DNA from: DASRWT01 sp046728035 | GTDB lineage: Bacteria; Methylomirabilota; Methylomirabilia; Rokubacteriales; CSP1-6 | NCBI GenBank assembly: GCA_046728035.1 | Contig: JBKPDT010000267.1 | Location: 1-14,153, forward strand | Length of the DNA stretch: 14,153 bases | Direction: 5' to 3' | In this document: piece after piece, positions 1-6,970 of the stretch | How the letters are laid out: every line of letters starts with the position of its first letter | Numbering within the stretch: position 1 is the stretch's first letter | The notes under the pieces: generated by a model | What the model saw: only the letters and a program-made list of their open reading frames with translations | The model's database searches: none | Told to the model about the DNA's origin: nothing | Translations under genes and position numbers: made by a program

Positions 1-20
1 CACACGACTATATGACACAG

Positions 21-181
21 CTATCTGATTGCTCGCATCGCCTTAGGCTGAGGATCGCCCCCTCTCTTCTATCGGCCACCTCTATCTGATTGCTCGCCTC
101 GCCTTCGGCTGCGGCTCGCCCCCTCGCTCCGCTCGGCCCCCTCTATCTGATTGCTCGCCTCGCCTTCGGCTGCGGCTCGCC
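21..181. repeat. 61-base tandem repeat, three copies (third partial)
   Basis: The motif CTATCTGATTGCTCGC recurs at 21, 82 and 143, a period of exactly 61. The first copy has several substitutions (CATCG for CCTCG, TTAGG for TTCGG). Copies 2 and 3 are identical over the 39 bases they share, and copy 3 stops where the UxaA-family gene ends. Read on the minus strand, in the direction of that gene, the unit is a 29-base block rich in GGCGAG and GCCG, a 17-base variable spacer and a 14-base block CGAGCGGAGCGAGG. A fourth copy with the same architecture lies at 8089-8148. The blocks contain short GCC/GGC inverted repeats, so a 3'-UTR structural role is possible but not shown. Nothing else is recognisable in positions 1-20. 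Confidence 0.9.
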
Positions 182-1732
182 CTACATCACCGGGCCGATG
201 ATCCAGGGGGCGAACTCTTCCTCGCCCACTCCGCTCAGCTCGCTCTTCGACCGCTTCCCCGACGCCACCGCGACGATCTCCTCGAAGATCTGACGCCCCA
301 CCTGGGCCAGCGGCACGCCTTCCAGGATGACTCCGCAGTTGATGTCCATATCCTCTTCCATGTAGCGATACATGAGGGAGTTGGTGGCGAGCTTGATCGA
401 GGGCACCGGCTTGCAGCCGAACACCGAGCCCCGTCCCGTGGTGAAGCAGATCAGGTTGCAGCCGCCCGCCACCAGTCCAGTGATGGACACGGGGTCATGC
501 CCCGGCGTGTCCATGAAGACGAACCCGCGGGTCGTGATGGGCTCGCCATACTGGAAGACGTCGGTCATCGGCGTCGTGCCGCCCTTGGTGACGCCACCCA
601 GCGACTTCTCGAACACGGTGGTGATGCCGCCCGCCTTGTTGCCGGGCGCGGGGTTGTTGTCCATGGCCTCGATGCCGCGGCAGTACCATTCCCACCACTT
701 GTAGCGATCGATGAGCTTCTTGGCCACCCCCTCGTTCACGGCGCGACGGATCAGCAGGTGCTCGGCACCGTAGATCTCGGGGGTCTCGGCGAGGACGCCG
801 GTGCCGCCGTAGCGCACGAGCTCGTCCACCGCCCAGCCCAGGGCAGGATTGGCGGTGATGCCCGAGTTCGAGTCGGAGCCACCGCAGTTGGTGGCCAGGC
901 AGATCTCGGAGACGGGCTGGCGCGTCCGCCGGGCCTCGTTGGCGGCGGGCAGGAGCCGGGCCACCTCGCGCGCGGCGACCTCCACCGTCTTACGGATCCC
1001 GCCCGCCTCCTGGATGTTCACCACGAAGGGCGCGCGCTCGGGATGCCCGGGGGCGGCCATCCGCTGCTTGTCCACCATCACCGCCGCCTGGTTCACCTCG
1101 CAGCCTAGGCCCACCAGGATGTACGCAGCGACGTTGGGGTGCTTAGCGTACCCGGCGAGCACGCGCTGCAGCGCGAGATGATCCTCGCCGAAGAGCTTGG
1201 TGCCGCACCCGGACTTGTGAGTGATCGCCAGGACTCCGTCTATATTCGGATAGTCCCGCTGGACGTCGCGGAACTTGTCCTTCACGAACTGACTCACCGA
1301 GGCCGAGCAGTTGACGCCGGAGATGATGGCGACGTAGTTTCGCGTGCCCACCCGGCCGTCCCCGCGCTGGTAGCCGTCGAAGTACCGCATCTGCGCCGGC
1401 GGATAAAAGTCGACGGGGCGGACGTCCACCCCCACCTCGTAGCGATCGGCGGCGAGCTCGCCGATGCCGAGGTTCTGGGTATGGACGTGGTCCCCCACCG
1501 CGATGGGCCCAGTGGCGAAGCCGATCACCTGCCCATAGCGGCGCACCGTCTCGCCGGCGGCGCGCGCGTGCCGCGCGATCTTGTGGCCGGGGCGAATGTC
1601 CTGACGCGCCTCGATGCGGGCGCCGCCGGCGTCCTCCAGCACCGTGCCGGTCCTGATCTCCTTCTTGGCGATGGCGACGTCGTCGTGAGGGTGGAGTACG
1701 ATGGCGACGTCGGTGAGCGCAAGGCTTGCCAT
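182..1732 (-). CDS. UxaA-family dehydratase (altronate/galactarate dehydratase-like)
   Basis: The 516-residue protein belongs to the UxaA/GarD family of iron-dependent sugar-acid dehydratases. Altronate dehydratase converts D-altronate to 2-keto-3-deoxygluconate; the substrate here cannot be fixed from sequence. Residues 5-92 form an SAF domain. The catalytic domain follows, with GRVGTRN at 126-132, NCSAS at 141, HKSGCGTK at 172, GLGCEVNQ at 208, NCGGSDSNSG at 282, a KSLGGVTKGG segment near 376 and TTGRGSVFGCKP at 431. The cysteines in these motifs are typical of the family. I chose the ATG at 1732 because GGAGG precedes it by 8 bases; an in-frame ATG at 1777 would overlap the divergent gene. 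The length matches full-length UxaA. No sugar-acid transporter or uronate gene is visible nearby, so it may act on another hydroxy acid. Confidence 0.9.
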   Translation of the reverse strand: MASLALTDVAIVLHPHDDVAIAKKEIRTGTVLEDAGGARIEARQDIRPGHKIARHARAAGETVRRYGQVIGFATGPIAVGDHVHTQNLGIGELAADRYEVGVDVRPVDFYPPAQMRYFDGYQRGDGRVGTRNYVAIISGVNCSASVSQFVKDKFRDVQRDYPNIDGVLAITHKSGCGTKLFGEDHLALQRVLAGYAKHPNVAAYILVGLGCEVNQAAVMVDKQRMAAPGHPERAPFVVNIQEAGGIRKTVEVAAREVARLLPAANEARRTRQPVSEICLATNCGGSDSNSGITANPALGWAVDELVRYGGTGVLAETPEIYGAEHLLIRRAVNEGVAKKLIDRYKWWEWYCRGIEAMDNNPAPGNKAGGITTVFEKSLGGVTKGGTTPMTDVFQYGEPITTRGFVFMDTPGHDPVSITGLVAGGCNLICFTTGRGSVFGCKPVPSIKLATNSLMYRYMEEDMDINCGVILEGVPLAQVGRQIFEEIVAVASGKRSKSELSGVGEEEFAPWIIGPVM

Positions 1733-1775
1733 GCTGGCGGCCTCCGTGGGAAGAATCGTATGGGCTGACTCTATC

Positions 1776-2987
1776 ATGACCGCGCGCCCCCTCATCGTCG
1801 CCCTCCTCGCCTGGCTCGCCGCCGCCGGCCTCACCGTCGCGCCGGCGAGAGCCGCGGACGCGCCGGATCTCCGGTGCGAGCAGGAGCCCGCGAACCGCTT
1901 CTTCTGGACGGAGTGGGGCTTTTGCGATCTGGAGCCGCATGGCCCCGACAGGGCGCGGGGCGTGGTGATCTGGAACCACGGCATCTCCGGCACCCACGAG
2001 CAGTACAAGGCCCCGCCCGCGCTCGCCATGCGGCTCCTGCACGCGCGCGGCTGGGACATCATCAAGATCAACCGCAACAATCTCGGGGAGACGTCGCGCG
2101 AGCTGTCGCTGACCCGGGCGACCGAGCGCACCGAGGCCGAGATCCGCGCCCAGCGCGGCCGCGGCTATCGCCGCATCGTGCTCGCCGGCCAATCCTTCGG
2201 GGGCTACGTCACGCTGGAGACCGCCGAAGGCCAGCGTGGTTTGTTCGGGGCGGTGGCGATGGCCCCCGGCGTGACCGCGAGAGGCGGCGTCGACCGCATC
2301 GACCCGAGCATCATCGAGCGGCTGCTCCGGGAGAGCAAGGCCGCGCGCATCGCCGTGGTGTTCCCGCAGGGTGACGCCCTCTTCGACAACCGCGTGCGGG
2401 GGCCGGGGGCGCTCAGGGTCCTCGCGCGGCGGGGCGAGCCCTTCCTGCTCGTCGACGAGTCGGCCGGGGCCATCGGGGGCCATGGGGGCGCGACGGGCGG
2501 CCGCTTTGCGCTGCGTTACGGCCTCTGCCTCGCCGAGTTCCTGTCCGGCGACACGCCGCCGCCGGGGCGATTCTTCTGCCCGGAAGGACGCGAAGGCGCC
2601 GCCGCGCGCGAGCTCCTCCTGCGGACCCCGCCAGCGGGAGCGCGCCCCATCGCGGACGCAGGCAGTCTTCCCAAGGGTCTCGCGCCCTTCAACGGCCTCT
2701 GGTACGGCCTGCTCGGCGAGACCGTGGTCGTGGCCGGCCTGGTGCAGGGCGAGGGAGGCGAGCCGCGTTTGCTCTATCGCGCGGTGGCCGCCCGCGTGAG
2801 CGGCGGACTATCCCCGGCCCGTGTGGAAGAGGGACGTCTCCACTCGACGCTGGGGAGCGGCGCGGGTCGGGCGCCGACCATCGTGCTCTCGCCCGGCCCC
2901 GGGAGTGCCGTCGAGCTCGCGTGGACCTCGGCGGACGGGCGGCGCACGCTGCGTGGCGTGCTCGCGCCGCTGGGACCGGTCGAGTAG
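1776..2987 (+). CDS. Exported alpha/beta-hydrolase-like protein
   Basis: 403 residues. The N-terminus (MTARPLIVALLAWLAAAGL, then APARAAD) is a clear Sec signal peptide with likely cleavage near residue 26, so the protein is probably periplasmic. An alpha/beta-hydrolase fold follows: VVIWNHGISG at 63-72 fits the oxyanion-hole strand and loop, GQSFGG at 138-143 is the nucleophile elbow (Ser140), FPQGDALFDN near 196-205 offers the acid (Asp200 or Asp204), and GGHGG at 234-238 offers the histidine (His236). The C-terminal ~130 residues look like a separate beta-rich domain. The substrate is unknown. The ATG is 43 bases from the start of the divergent dehydratase gene. I see no Shine-Dalgarno sequence, and a later start would destroy the signal peptide. 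Confidence 0.8.
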   Translation: MTARPLIVALLAWLAAAGLTVAPARAADAPDLRCEQEPANRFFWTEWGFCDLEPHGPDRARGVVIWNHGISGTHEQYKAPPALAMRLLHARGWDIIKINRNNLGETSRELSLTRATERTEAEIRAQRGRGYRRIVLAGQSFGGYVTLETAEGQRGLFGAVAMAPGVTARGGVDRIDPSIIERLLRESKAARIAVVFPQGDALFDNRVRGPGALRVLARRGEPFLLVDESAGAIGGHGGATGGRFALRYGLCLAEFLSGDTPPPGRFFCPEGREGAAARELLLRTPPAGARPIADAGSLPKGLAPFNGLWYGLLGETVVVAGLVQGEGGEPRLLYRAVAARVSGGLSPARVEEGRLHSTLGSGAGRAPTIVLSPGPGSAVELAWTSADGRRTLRGVLAPLGPVE

Positions 2988-2996
2988 CGCAGGCGA

Positions 2997-3025
2997 TTGA
3001 CGCACCTCCCCGCGGGCCGTACACT
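2997..3025 (+). promoter_or_regulatory. Sigma70-type promoter for the alpha/beta hydrolase at 3036
   Basis: TTGACG at 2997-3002 matches the -35 consensus at 5 of 6 bases and TACACT at 3020-3025 matches the -10 at 4 of 6, with a 17-base spacer. Transcription would begin near 3031-3033, only a few bases before the ATG at 3036. That would explain the absence of a ribosome binding site. Confidence 0.6.
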
Positions 3026-3035
3026 GCGTCTCGCC

Positions 3036-3887
3036 ATGACGCCCCCGATCGAGCCGCGCGAGGGCACGCTCTCGCCTCGCGGTTTCGGACTCCACTACGT
3101 CGAGTGGGGCAAGACCGCGGCCCCGCCGCTCGTGCTCCTGCACGGCATCACGGGGCATGCCCGCACATGGGACACGCTCGCGACGGCGCTGGCCGACGAC
3201 TGGCGGGTGTTCGCGCTGGACCAGCGGGGCCATGGCGACTCTGAGCCCGCCCCCGACGGGGACTACGGCGTGGCGGCGATGGCGGACGACCTGGGCGCCT
3301 TCGCGGACGCGCTGGGGCTCGCCACCTTCACCCTGCTCGGGCTGTCCATGGGCGGGCGGGTGGCCATGGGCTTCGCGGGCGCGCATCCGCGGCGGGTCGA
3401 GCGTCTCGTCATCGTGGACATCGCTCCCGACATCCATCCCCCGGGCATGACGCGCATCCGCGCCATGATCGCGAACGCGCCCGAGGCCATCGAGTCCGAG
3501 GAGTGGGCGGTGGAGACGGCGATGGCGGCCAATCCGCGCGCCGACGTGGGCGAGCTGCGCCACCGGATCAAGCACGCGCTCCGGCGCGAGCCCGACGGCA
3601 CGCTGACGTGGAAGTACGCGCGCGATGTGCGCGAGATGATGCGGAGGGGCGGTCGGCGGGAACCGCTCGATCTCTGGGAGCGGCTCACCCACATCCCTTG
3701 CCCCACGCTCCTCGTCCGCGGCGCCGAGTCGGACGTGCTCTCGGTGGAGCTGGCCCAGCGGGTGGTCGCGGCACTGCCCGACGGCCGGCTCGTCGAAGTG
3801 CCTGCCGCGGGCCATACCGTTCCGGGCGACCGCCCCACGGAGTTCGTCGAGGTGGTGCGGCGCTTCCTCTCGCCCGGCGCCCCCTAG
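3036..3887 (+). CDS. Alpha/beta hydrolase (alpha/beta hydrolase-1 family)
   Basis: 283 residues, no signal peptide, so cytoplasmic. It is a canonical alpha/beta hydrolase: LLHGITG at 34-40 supplies the HG oxyanion motif, DQRGHGDS at 62-69 is typical of the family, GLSMGG at 102-107 holds nucleophile Ser104, RGAESD places the acid at Asp233, and AAGHTVPGD places the base at His260. The helical cap region is about 130-215. The fold covers esterases, C-C hydrolases and haloalkane-type enzymes, and the substrate cannot be named. A TTG at 2997 would extend the frame by 13 residues, but that TTG is the first half of a good -35 box, so the ATG at 3036 is preferred. It ends 10 bases before the convergent oxidoreductase gene. 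Confidence 0.88.
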   Translation: MTPPIEPREGTLSPRGFGLHYVEWGKTAAPPLVLLHGITGHARTWDTLATALADDWRVFALDQRGHGDSEPAPDGDYGVAAMADDLGAFADALGLATFTLLGLSMGGRVAMGFAGAHPRRVERLVIVDIAPDIHPPGMTRIRAMIANAPEAIESEEWAVETAMAANPRADVGELRHRIKHALRREPDGTLTWKYARDVREMMRRGGRREPLDLWERLTHIPCPTLLVRGAESDVLSVELAQRVVAALPDGRLVEVPAAGHTVPGDRPTEFVEVVRRFLSPGAP

Positions 3888-3897
3888 CCCCGGGCCG

Positions 3898-4521
3898 CTA
3901 CCGCTCCCGTCCCCGCAGCCGCCGCGACGCCTCCGCGCGCATCCGCTGCATGGCGTTCGTCTCCTGATCGGAGTAGCGCTCTTCCTTCCAGGGATCGGCG
4001 TGCATGTGGTAGCCGTTGGCCTCCCAGAACCCGGGGGGGTTGACGTCGAGGAACTCGAACGCGCGGAGCCACTTGGCGCTCTTCCAGAAGTAGAGCCGGG
4101 GCACCACGAGCCGCAGCGGTCCCCCGTGGTCGGGGGCGAGATCCTGCCCGTCGTGCCGGAGGGCGAGGAGGACGTCGTCCTGAACCAGCTCGTCGAGCGG
4201 CAGGTTGGTGGTGTAGTCGGGATCGGCGTGGATCCGCACGAAGCGGGCGCCCGGCTCGAGCCGGACGCGCTTCATGATCTCCCGGATGTGCACCCCCTCG
4301 AACCGGTTGTCTAGCCGTGACCAGCGCGTGACGCAGTGGATGTCGCAGTGGACCTCGGCGCGGGGGAGAGCGCGGAACTCGTCCCAGCTCCATGACACCT
4401 CCTCGGCGACGAGGCCGAAGCAGCGGAAGCTCCAGCGCGTGGGATCGAACCGTGGGGTGAGGCCGTAGGTGAGGACGGGCCACTTCTGCGTGAGCACCTG
4501 GCCCGGGGGCACGCGCTCCAT
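3898..4521 (-). CDS. Sulfite-oxidase-like molybdopterin-dependent oxidoreductase
   Basis: 207 residues carrying the sulfite oxidase/YedY-type molybdopterin-binding domain over most of the length. From the ATG, DIHCVTRWS near residues 60-68 carries the conserved cysteine (Cys63) that ligates molybdenum. DPDYTTNLPLDEL and PLRLVVPRLYFWKSAKW are family segments, and FWEANGYHMHADPWKEERY closes the domain. There is no Tat signal and no heme or dimerisation domain, so it is a short cytoplasmic member of the family. The ATG at 4521 has GGGGAG five bases upstream; a GTG at 4524 is too close to that site. It lies 19 bases after the helix-turn-helix gene on the same strand, so the two are probably co-transcribed. 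The substrate is unknown. Confidence 0.88.
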   Translation of the reverse strand: MERVPPGQVLTQKWPVLTYGLTPRFDPTRWSFRCFGLVAEEVSWSWDEFRALPRAEVHCDIHCVTRWSRLDNRFEGVHIREIMKRVRLEPGARFVRIHADPDYTTNLPLDELVQDDVLLALRHDGQDLAPDHGGPLRLVVPRLYFWKSAKWLRAFEFLDVNPPGFWEANGYHMHADPWKEERYSDQETNAMQRMRAEASRRLRGRER

Positions 4522-4540
4522 CACCGCTCCCCGCGTCCGC

Positions 4541-4813
4541 TCACTCGCGGATCCAGGACTCGGCGAGCGGGATCTCGCGGGTCCGGCGGGCGGCGCGGGT
4601 CATCTCCTCCGCGTTCCCGCCGCCCGAGGACGGCGCCACCCGCAGCAGGGCCTCGACGTCCGCGCGGCGATAGAGCCGCTGGCGCTTGATGCCCTGGCGA
4701 TAGCTCTTGAGCACGCCGCGGCTCACGTACGCGTAGAGGGTCGCCGGCTTGATCCCGAGCAGGCCGGCCGCCTCCTCCACCGTCAGGAACTCGTATCCCT
4801 CGAGCACGATCAT
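4541..4813 (-). CDS. Helix-turn-helix DNA-binding protein (excisionase/MerR-type, citrate-synthase-associated)
   Basis: 90 residues. FLTVEEAAGLLGIKPATLYA at 9-28 is a winged HTH of the excisionase/MerR type, and YVSRGVLKSYRQGIKRQRLY with RRADVEALL completes it. The C-terminal ~30 residues are charged. The segment ATLYAYVSRG is, as I recall, characteristic of the DNA-binding domain fused to the N-terminus of some bacterial citrate synthases. Here it is separate but divergent from a citrate synthase gene, which suggests that it regulates that gene or acts with its product. ATG 4813 has GGAGG five bases upstream. An in-frame ATG at 4873 would add 20 residues with no recognisable domain, although it also has an AAGGA site. 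It is not an integrase partner, since there are no mobile genes nearby. Confidence 0.82.
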   Translation of the reverse strand: MIVLEGYEFLTVEEAAGLLGIKPATLYAYVSRGVLKSYRQGIKRQRLYRRADVEALLRVAPSSGGGNAEEMTRAARRTREIPLAESWIRE

Positions 4814-4864
4814 GAACGCCTCCGTCCGATCCCATCGTACAGGGCGGTGCCTCGCGAATACACG

Positions 4865-4892
4865 AGTATCCATCTCAATCCTTGTAAATCAA
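4865..4892 (-). promoter_or_regulatory. Possible divergent promoter for the HTH-oxidoreductase pair
   Basis: On the minus strand TTGATT (4892-4887) and GATACT (4870-4865) are 16 bases apart and match the consensus hexamers at 4 of 6 each. The -35 overlaps the repeat TAAATCA and the -35 of the opposite promoter, so the two transcripts would compete. Confidence 0.3.
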
Positions 4893-4909
4893 TATAAATC
4901 ATGTATAGT
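4882..4909 (+). promoter_or_regulatory. Sigma70-type promoter of citrate synthase with direct-repeat operator
   Basis: TTGTAA (4882-4887) and TATAGT (4904-4909) are separated by 16 bases, in a sharply AT-rich island within GC-rich DNA. The heptamer TAAATCA occurs at 4885-4891 and 4895-4901, a 10-base period that places both copies on one face of the helix and inside the promoter. This arrangement suits a repressor or a MerR-type activator, and the divergent HTH protein is the obvious candidate. Transcription would start near 4915, about 20 bases before the start codon. Confidence 0.65.
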
Positions 4910-4934
4910 CAACTCCACACAAAAGGAGGCCCCC

Positions 4935-6098
4935 ATGAGCGCTCCCACCGCCCTCACGGACTGGAAGGCCGGGCTCGAGGACGTGGTCGCCACTCGCTCG
5001 GCGATCTGCACGGTGGACGGCGCCGTCGGCCGCCTCTACTATCGGGGCTACGAGATTGGCGATCTCGCCGGCCGTGCCACCTTCGAGGAGGTCACCCACC
5101 TCCTGTGGTTCGGCGAGCTGCCGGGCGCGGCGGAAGGCGAGGCCTTTTCGGCGCGCCTCGCCGGCGCGCGCGGCCTTCCCGCCCCGGTGGCCGCGCTCCT
5201 CCGCACCCTGCCGCGCGACTGCCATCCCCTGGACGCCCTCCGCACCGCGGTCTCCCTCGCCGCCATGCTCGATCCCGACGTGCGCTCGGACGCCCCGGAG
5301 GCCAACCTCGCCAAGGCGGTGCGCCTGATGGCGCTGGTGCCCGCGGCGGTGGCGGCCTGGCACCGCATCCGGAGGGGGCTCGAGCCGGAGCCGCCCACGG
5401 AAGGCGGCACCCATGCCGCCCATTTCCTCCAGATGCTCGAGGGCCAGCCCCTCGCCGCCGAGGTCGCCCGCGTGCTCGACGTGATCCTCACCCTCCATGC
5501 CGATCACGAGTTGAACGCCTCCACCTTCGCAGCCCGCGTGGCGGTGGCTACCCTCGCCGACCTGCACGCGGCGGTGGTGGCCGCCATCGCCACCCTCAAG
5601 GGACCGCGCCACGGCGGCGCGAACGACGACGTGCTCGCTATGCTCAAGGCCATCGGTGATCCCGCCCGGGTGGAGGCCTACGTCGAGGGGCGCATCGGCG
5701 GCCGCGAGCGGCTCAGCCGCGCCGAGCGGGCCGACCCCCGCGCGCGCATGCCCGGCTTCGGACACCGGGTGTACAAGGTCGACGACGCCCGCGCGCGCGT
5801 GCTCCGCAGCATGGCCAAGGACATGGCGTTGGCGACGGGGCGCACCCGGCTGTTCGAGGTGGCGGAGGCGGTGTACGCCGAGGTGACCCGGCGCACCGGG
5901 CTTCCCGTGAATGTCGACTTCTTCTCGGCGGTGGTCTACGATGCGCTCGGGATCCCGCCCGATTTCTGCACCTCGATCTTCGCCACCGCCCGCGTCGCCG
6001 GCTGGTGCGCGCACGCCCTCGAGCAGTACGCCGACAACCGCCTCATCCGCCCGCGCGCCCACTACGTGGGCCCTGCCCCGCGCCCGCTCGTCCGCTGA
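4935..6098 (+). CDS. Citrate synthase (type II, citrate/2-methylcitrate synthase family)
   Basis: 387 residues, the normal length for the CitZ/PrpC-like dimeric class. It condenses acetyl-CoA, or propionyl-CoA in 2-methylcitrate synthases, with oxaloacetate; sequence alone does not settle which. Visible features are GRLYYRGYEIGDL at 32-44, LHADHELNAS at 187-196 with catalytic His191, PRHGGAN at 224-230, GFGHRVYKVDDARA at 274-287 with His277, and NVDFFSAVVYDALGIP at 326-341 with catalytic Asp328. Start ATG 4935 has a near-perfect AAAAGGAGG five bases upstream. Neither aconitase nor a propionate-pathway gene is present in the window. The HTH domain that is fused to some citrate synthases is encoded divergently next door. 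Confidence 0.95.
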   Translation: MSAPTALTDWKAGLEDVVATRSAICTVDGAVGRLYYRGYEIGDLAGRATFEEVTHLLWFGELPGAAEGEAFSARLAGARGLPAPVAALLRTLPRDCHPLDALRTAVSLAAMLDPDVRSDAPEANLAKAVRLMALVPAAVAAWHRIRRGLEPEPPTEGGTHAAHFLQMLEGQPLAAEVARVLDVILTLHADHELNASTFAARVAVATLADLHAAVVAAIATLKGPRHGGANDDVLAMLKAIGDPARVEAYVEGRIGGRERLSRAERADPRARMPGFGHRVYKVDDARARVLRSMAKDMALATGRTRLFEVAEAVYAEVTRRTGLPVNVDFFSAVVYDALGIPPDFCTSIFATARVAGWCAHALEQYADNRLIRPRAHYVGPAPRPLVR

Positions 6099-6101
6099 CC
6101 C

Positions 6102-6131
6102 TTGGTTCGCCGCCTCGCCGGCCCCTATAAT
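6102..6131 (+). promoter_or_regulatory. Promoter of the NYN-domain gene
   Basis: TATAAT at 6126-6131 is a perfect -10 hexamer, preceded after 18 bases by TTGGTT (6102-6107). It lies just after the citrate synthase stop and gives the next gene its own promoter. Transcription would start near 6138. Confidence 0.65.
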
Positions 6132-6140
6132 GGGCGGTGA

Positions 6141-6160
6141 GGGGCGGTCCGCACCGCCCC
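6141..6160 (+). promoter_or_regulatory. GC hairpin in the 5' leader of the NYN-domain gene
   Basis: GGGGCGGT (6141-6148) and ACCGCCCC (6153-6160) form a perfect 8-bp stem with a CCGC loop. It sits between the expected transcription start and the ribosome binding site (GAAGGA at 6164-6169). GGGCGGT also occurs at 6132-6138, ten bases before its copy in the stem, so the sequence could equally be a DNA operator overlapping the start of transcription. Confidence 0.6.
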
Positions 6161-6177
6161 CGGGAAGGACGGCGCGG

Positions 6178-6942
6178 ATGAGCGACGACCGGAAACTCGC
6201 CATGTTCATCGACTTCGAGAACATCGTGCGAGGGGTCAAGGAAGCGCAGTACAAGCAGTTCGAGATCAAGCTGGTCCTGGAACGGCTCGTCGAGAAGGGC
6301 AAGATCATGGTGAAGCGGGCCTACGCCGACTGGAACCGCTACACCGAGTACAAGCGGCCGTTCCACGAGCACGCCATCGAGCTCATCGACGTCCCCCAGA
6401 GCCGCTACAGCGGGAAGAACTCCGCGGACATCCGCATGGTCGTCGATGCGATGGACCTCGCGTACGCCAAGACACATGTGGATACCTTCGCGCTGGTATC
6501 GGGAGACTCCGACTTCTCGCCGCTCGTCTCCAAGCTCCGCGAGAATGACCGCTACGTGATCGGGCTGGGCGTGAAGTCGTCCTCCTCGGAGCTCCTCGTG
6601 GGAAACTGCGACGAGTTCATCTTCTACGAGGACCTGATCCGCGAGTCCCGCAAGACCACCGCGCTCCGCGGGTTGCCCGAGAAGAAGGCGGAAGCCTTCG
6701 CCCAGCTCATCGAGGCCATCCTCGCGCTCCAGCGCGAGAACAAGGACACCCTGTGGGGCTCCATGGTCAAGCAGACCATGATCAGGAAGAACCCCGCCTT
6801 CAACGAGACCTACTACGGCTATGCGACCTTCTCGAAGCTCCTCGAGGAAGCGGAGAAGCAGAAGATCCTCACCCTCGAGCGTGACGCCAAGAGCGGCACC
6901 TACATCATCACCTCGCTCGAGGAAGGCGGCCGCGCCGCCTAG
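6178..6942 (+). CDS. NYN domain protein with C-terminal OST-HTH/LOTUS domain (LabA/DUF88 family)
   Basis: 254 residues. Residues 6-155 are a NYN (PIN-like) nuclease domain with the expected acidic cluster: FIDFEN (Asp12), NSADIRMVVDAM (Asp84, Asp90) and VSGDSDFSPLV (Asp110, Asp112). These are the metal-binding positions of active NYN/PIN RNases. Residues 168-247 resemble an OST-HTH/LOTUS domain, an RNA-binding winged helix. The domain pair is known in bacteria and suggests a role in RNA processing or turnover, but the substrate is unknown. The ATG at 6178 follows GAAGGA by 8 bases. The gene has a perfect -10 box and a leader hairpin. An AGGCGGC/GCCGCCT inverted repeat overlaps its last codons and stop (6924-6940) without a following T-run. 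Confidence 0.9.
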   Translation: MSDDRKLAMFIDFENIVRGVKEAQYKQFEIKLVLERLVEKGKIMVKRAYADWNRYTEYKRPFHEHAIELIDVPQSRYSGKNSADIRMVVDAMDLAYAKTHVDTFALVSGDSDFSPLVSKLRENDRYVIGLGVKSSSSELLVGNCDEFIFYEDLIRESRKTTALRGLPEKKAEAFAQLIEAILALQRENKDTLWGSMVKQTMIRKNPAFNETYYGYATFSKLLEEAEKQKILTLERDAKSGTYIITSLEEGGRAA

Positions 6943-6970
6943 GGCCTCTCCCCCGCCACCCGCCGGCGGC

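Noticed and set aside
21..181. CRISPR array
   Set aside because: There are only three contiguous, partly decayed units with no unique spacers and no cas genes; another copy is solitary and intercistronic.
1733..2131. N-terminal extension of the UxaA-family protein
   Set aside because: It would overlap the signal peptide region of the divergent gene; GGAGG 8 bases before ATG 1732 and the family length favour the shorter form.
1143..2483. Minus-strand open frame of about 446 codons across the dehydratase start and the exported hydrolase
   Set aside because: It conflicts with two well-supported genes and its composition is typical of an antisense frame.
3885..3900. Short inverted repeat TAGC...GCTA across the convergent stops as a terminator
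   Set aside because: A 4-bp stem with no T-run; it arises from two facing TAG stops.
4899..6308. Long open frame antisense to citrate synthase (about 470 codons)
   Set aside because: It is a shadow of the GC-rich coding strand, with no recognisable domain or ribosome site. The citrate synthase motifs are unambiguous on the other strand.
6924..6970. Intrinsic terminator between the NYN gene and the membrane-protein gene
   Set aside because: AGGCGGC/GCCGCCT forms a stem, but it overlaps the stop codon and no T-run follows on either strand.
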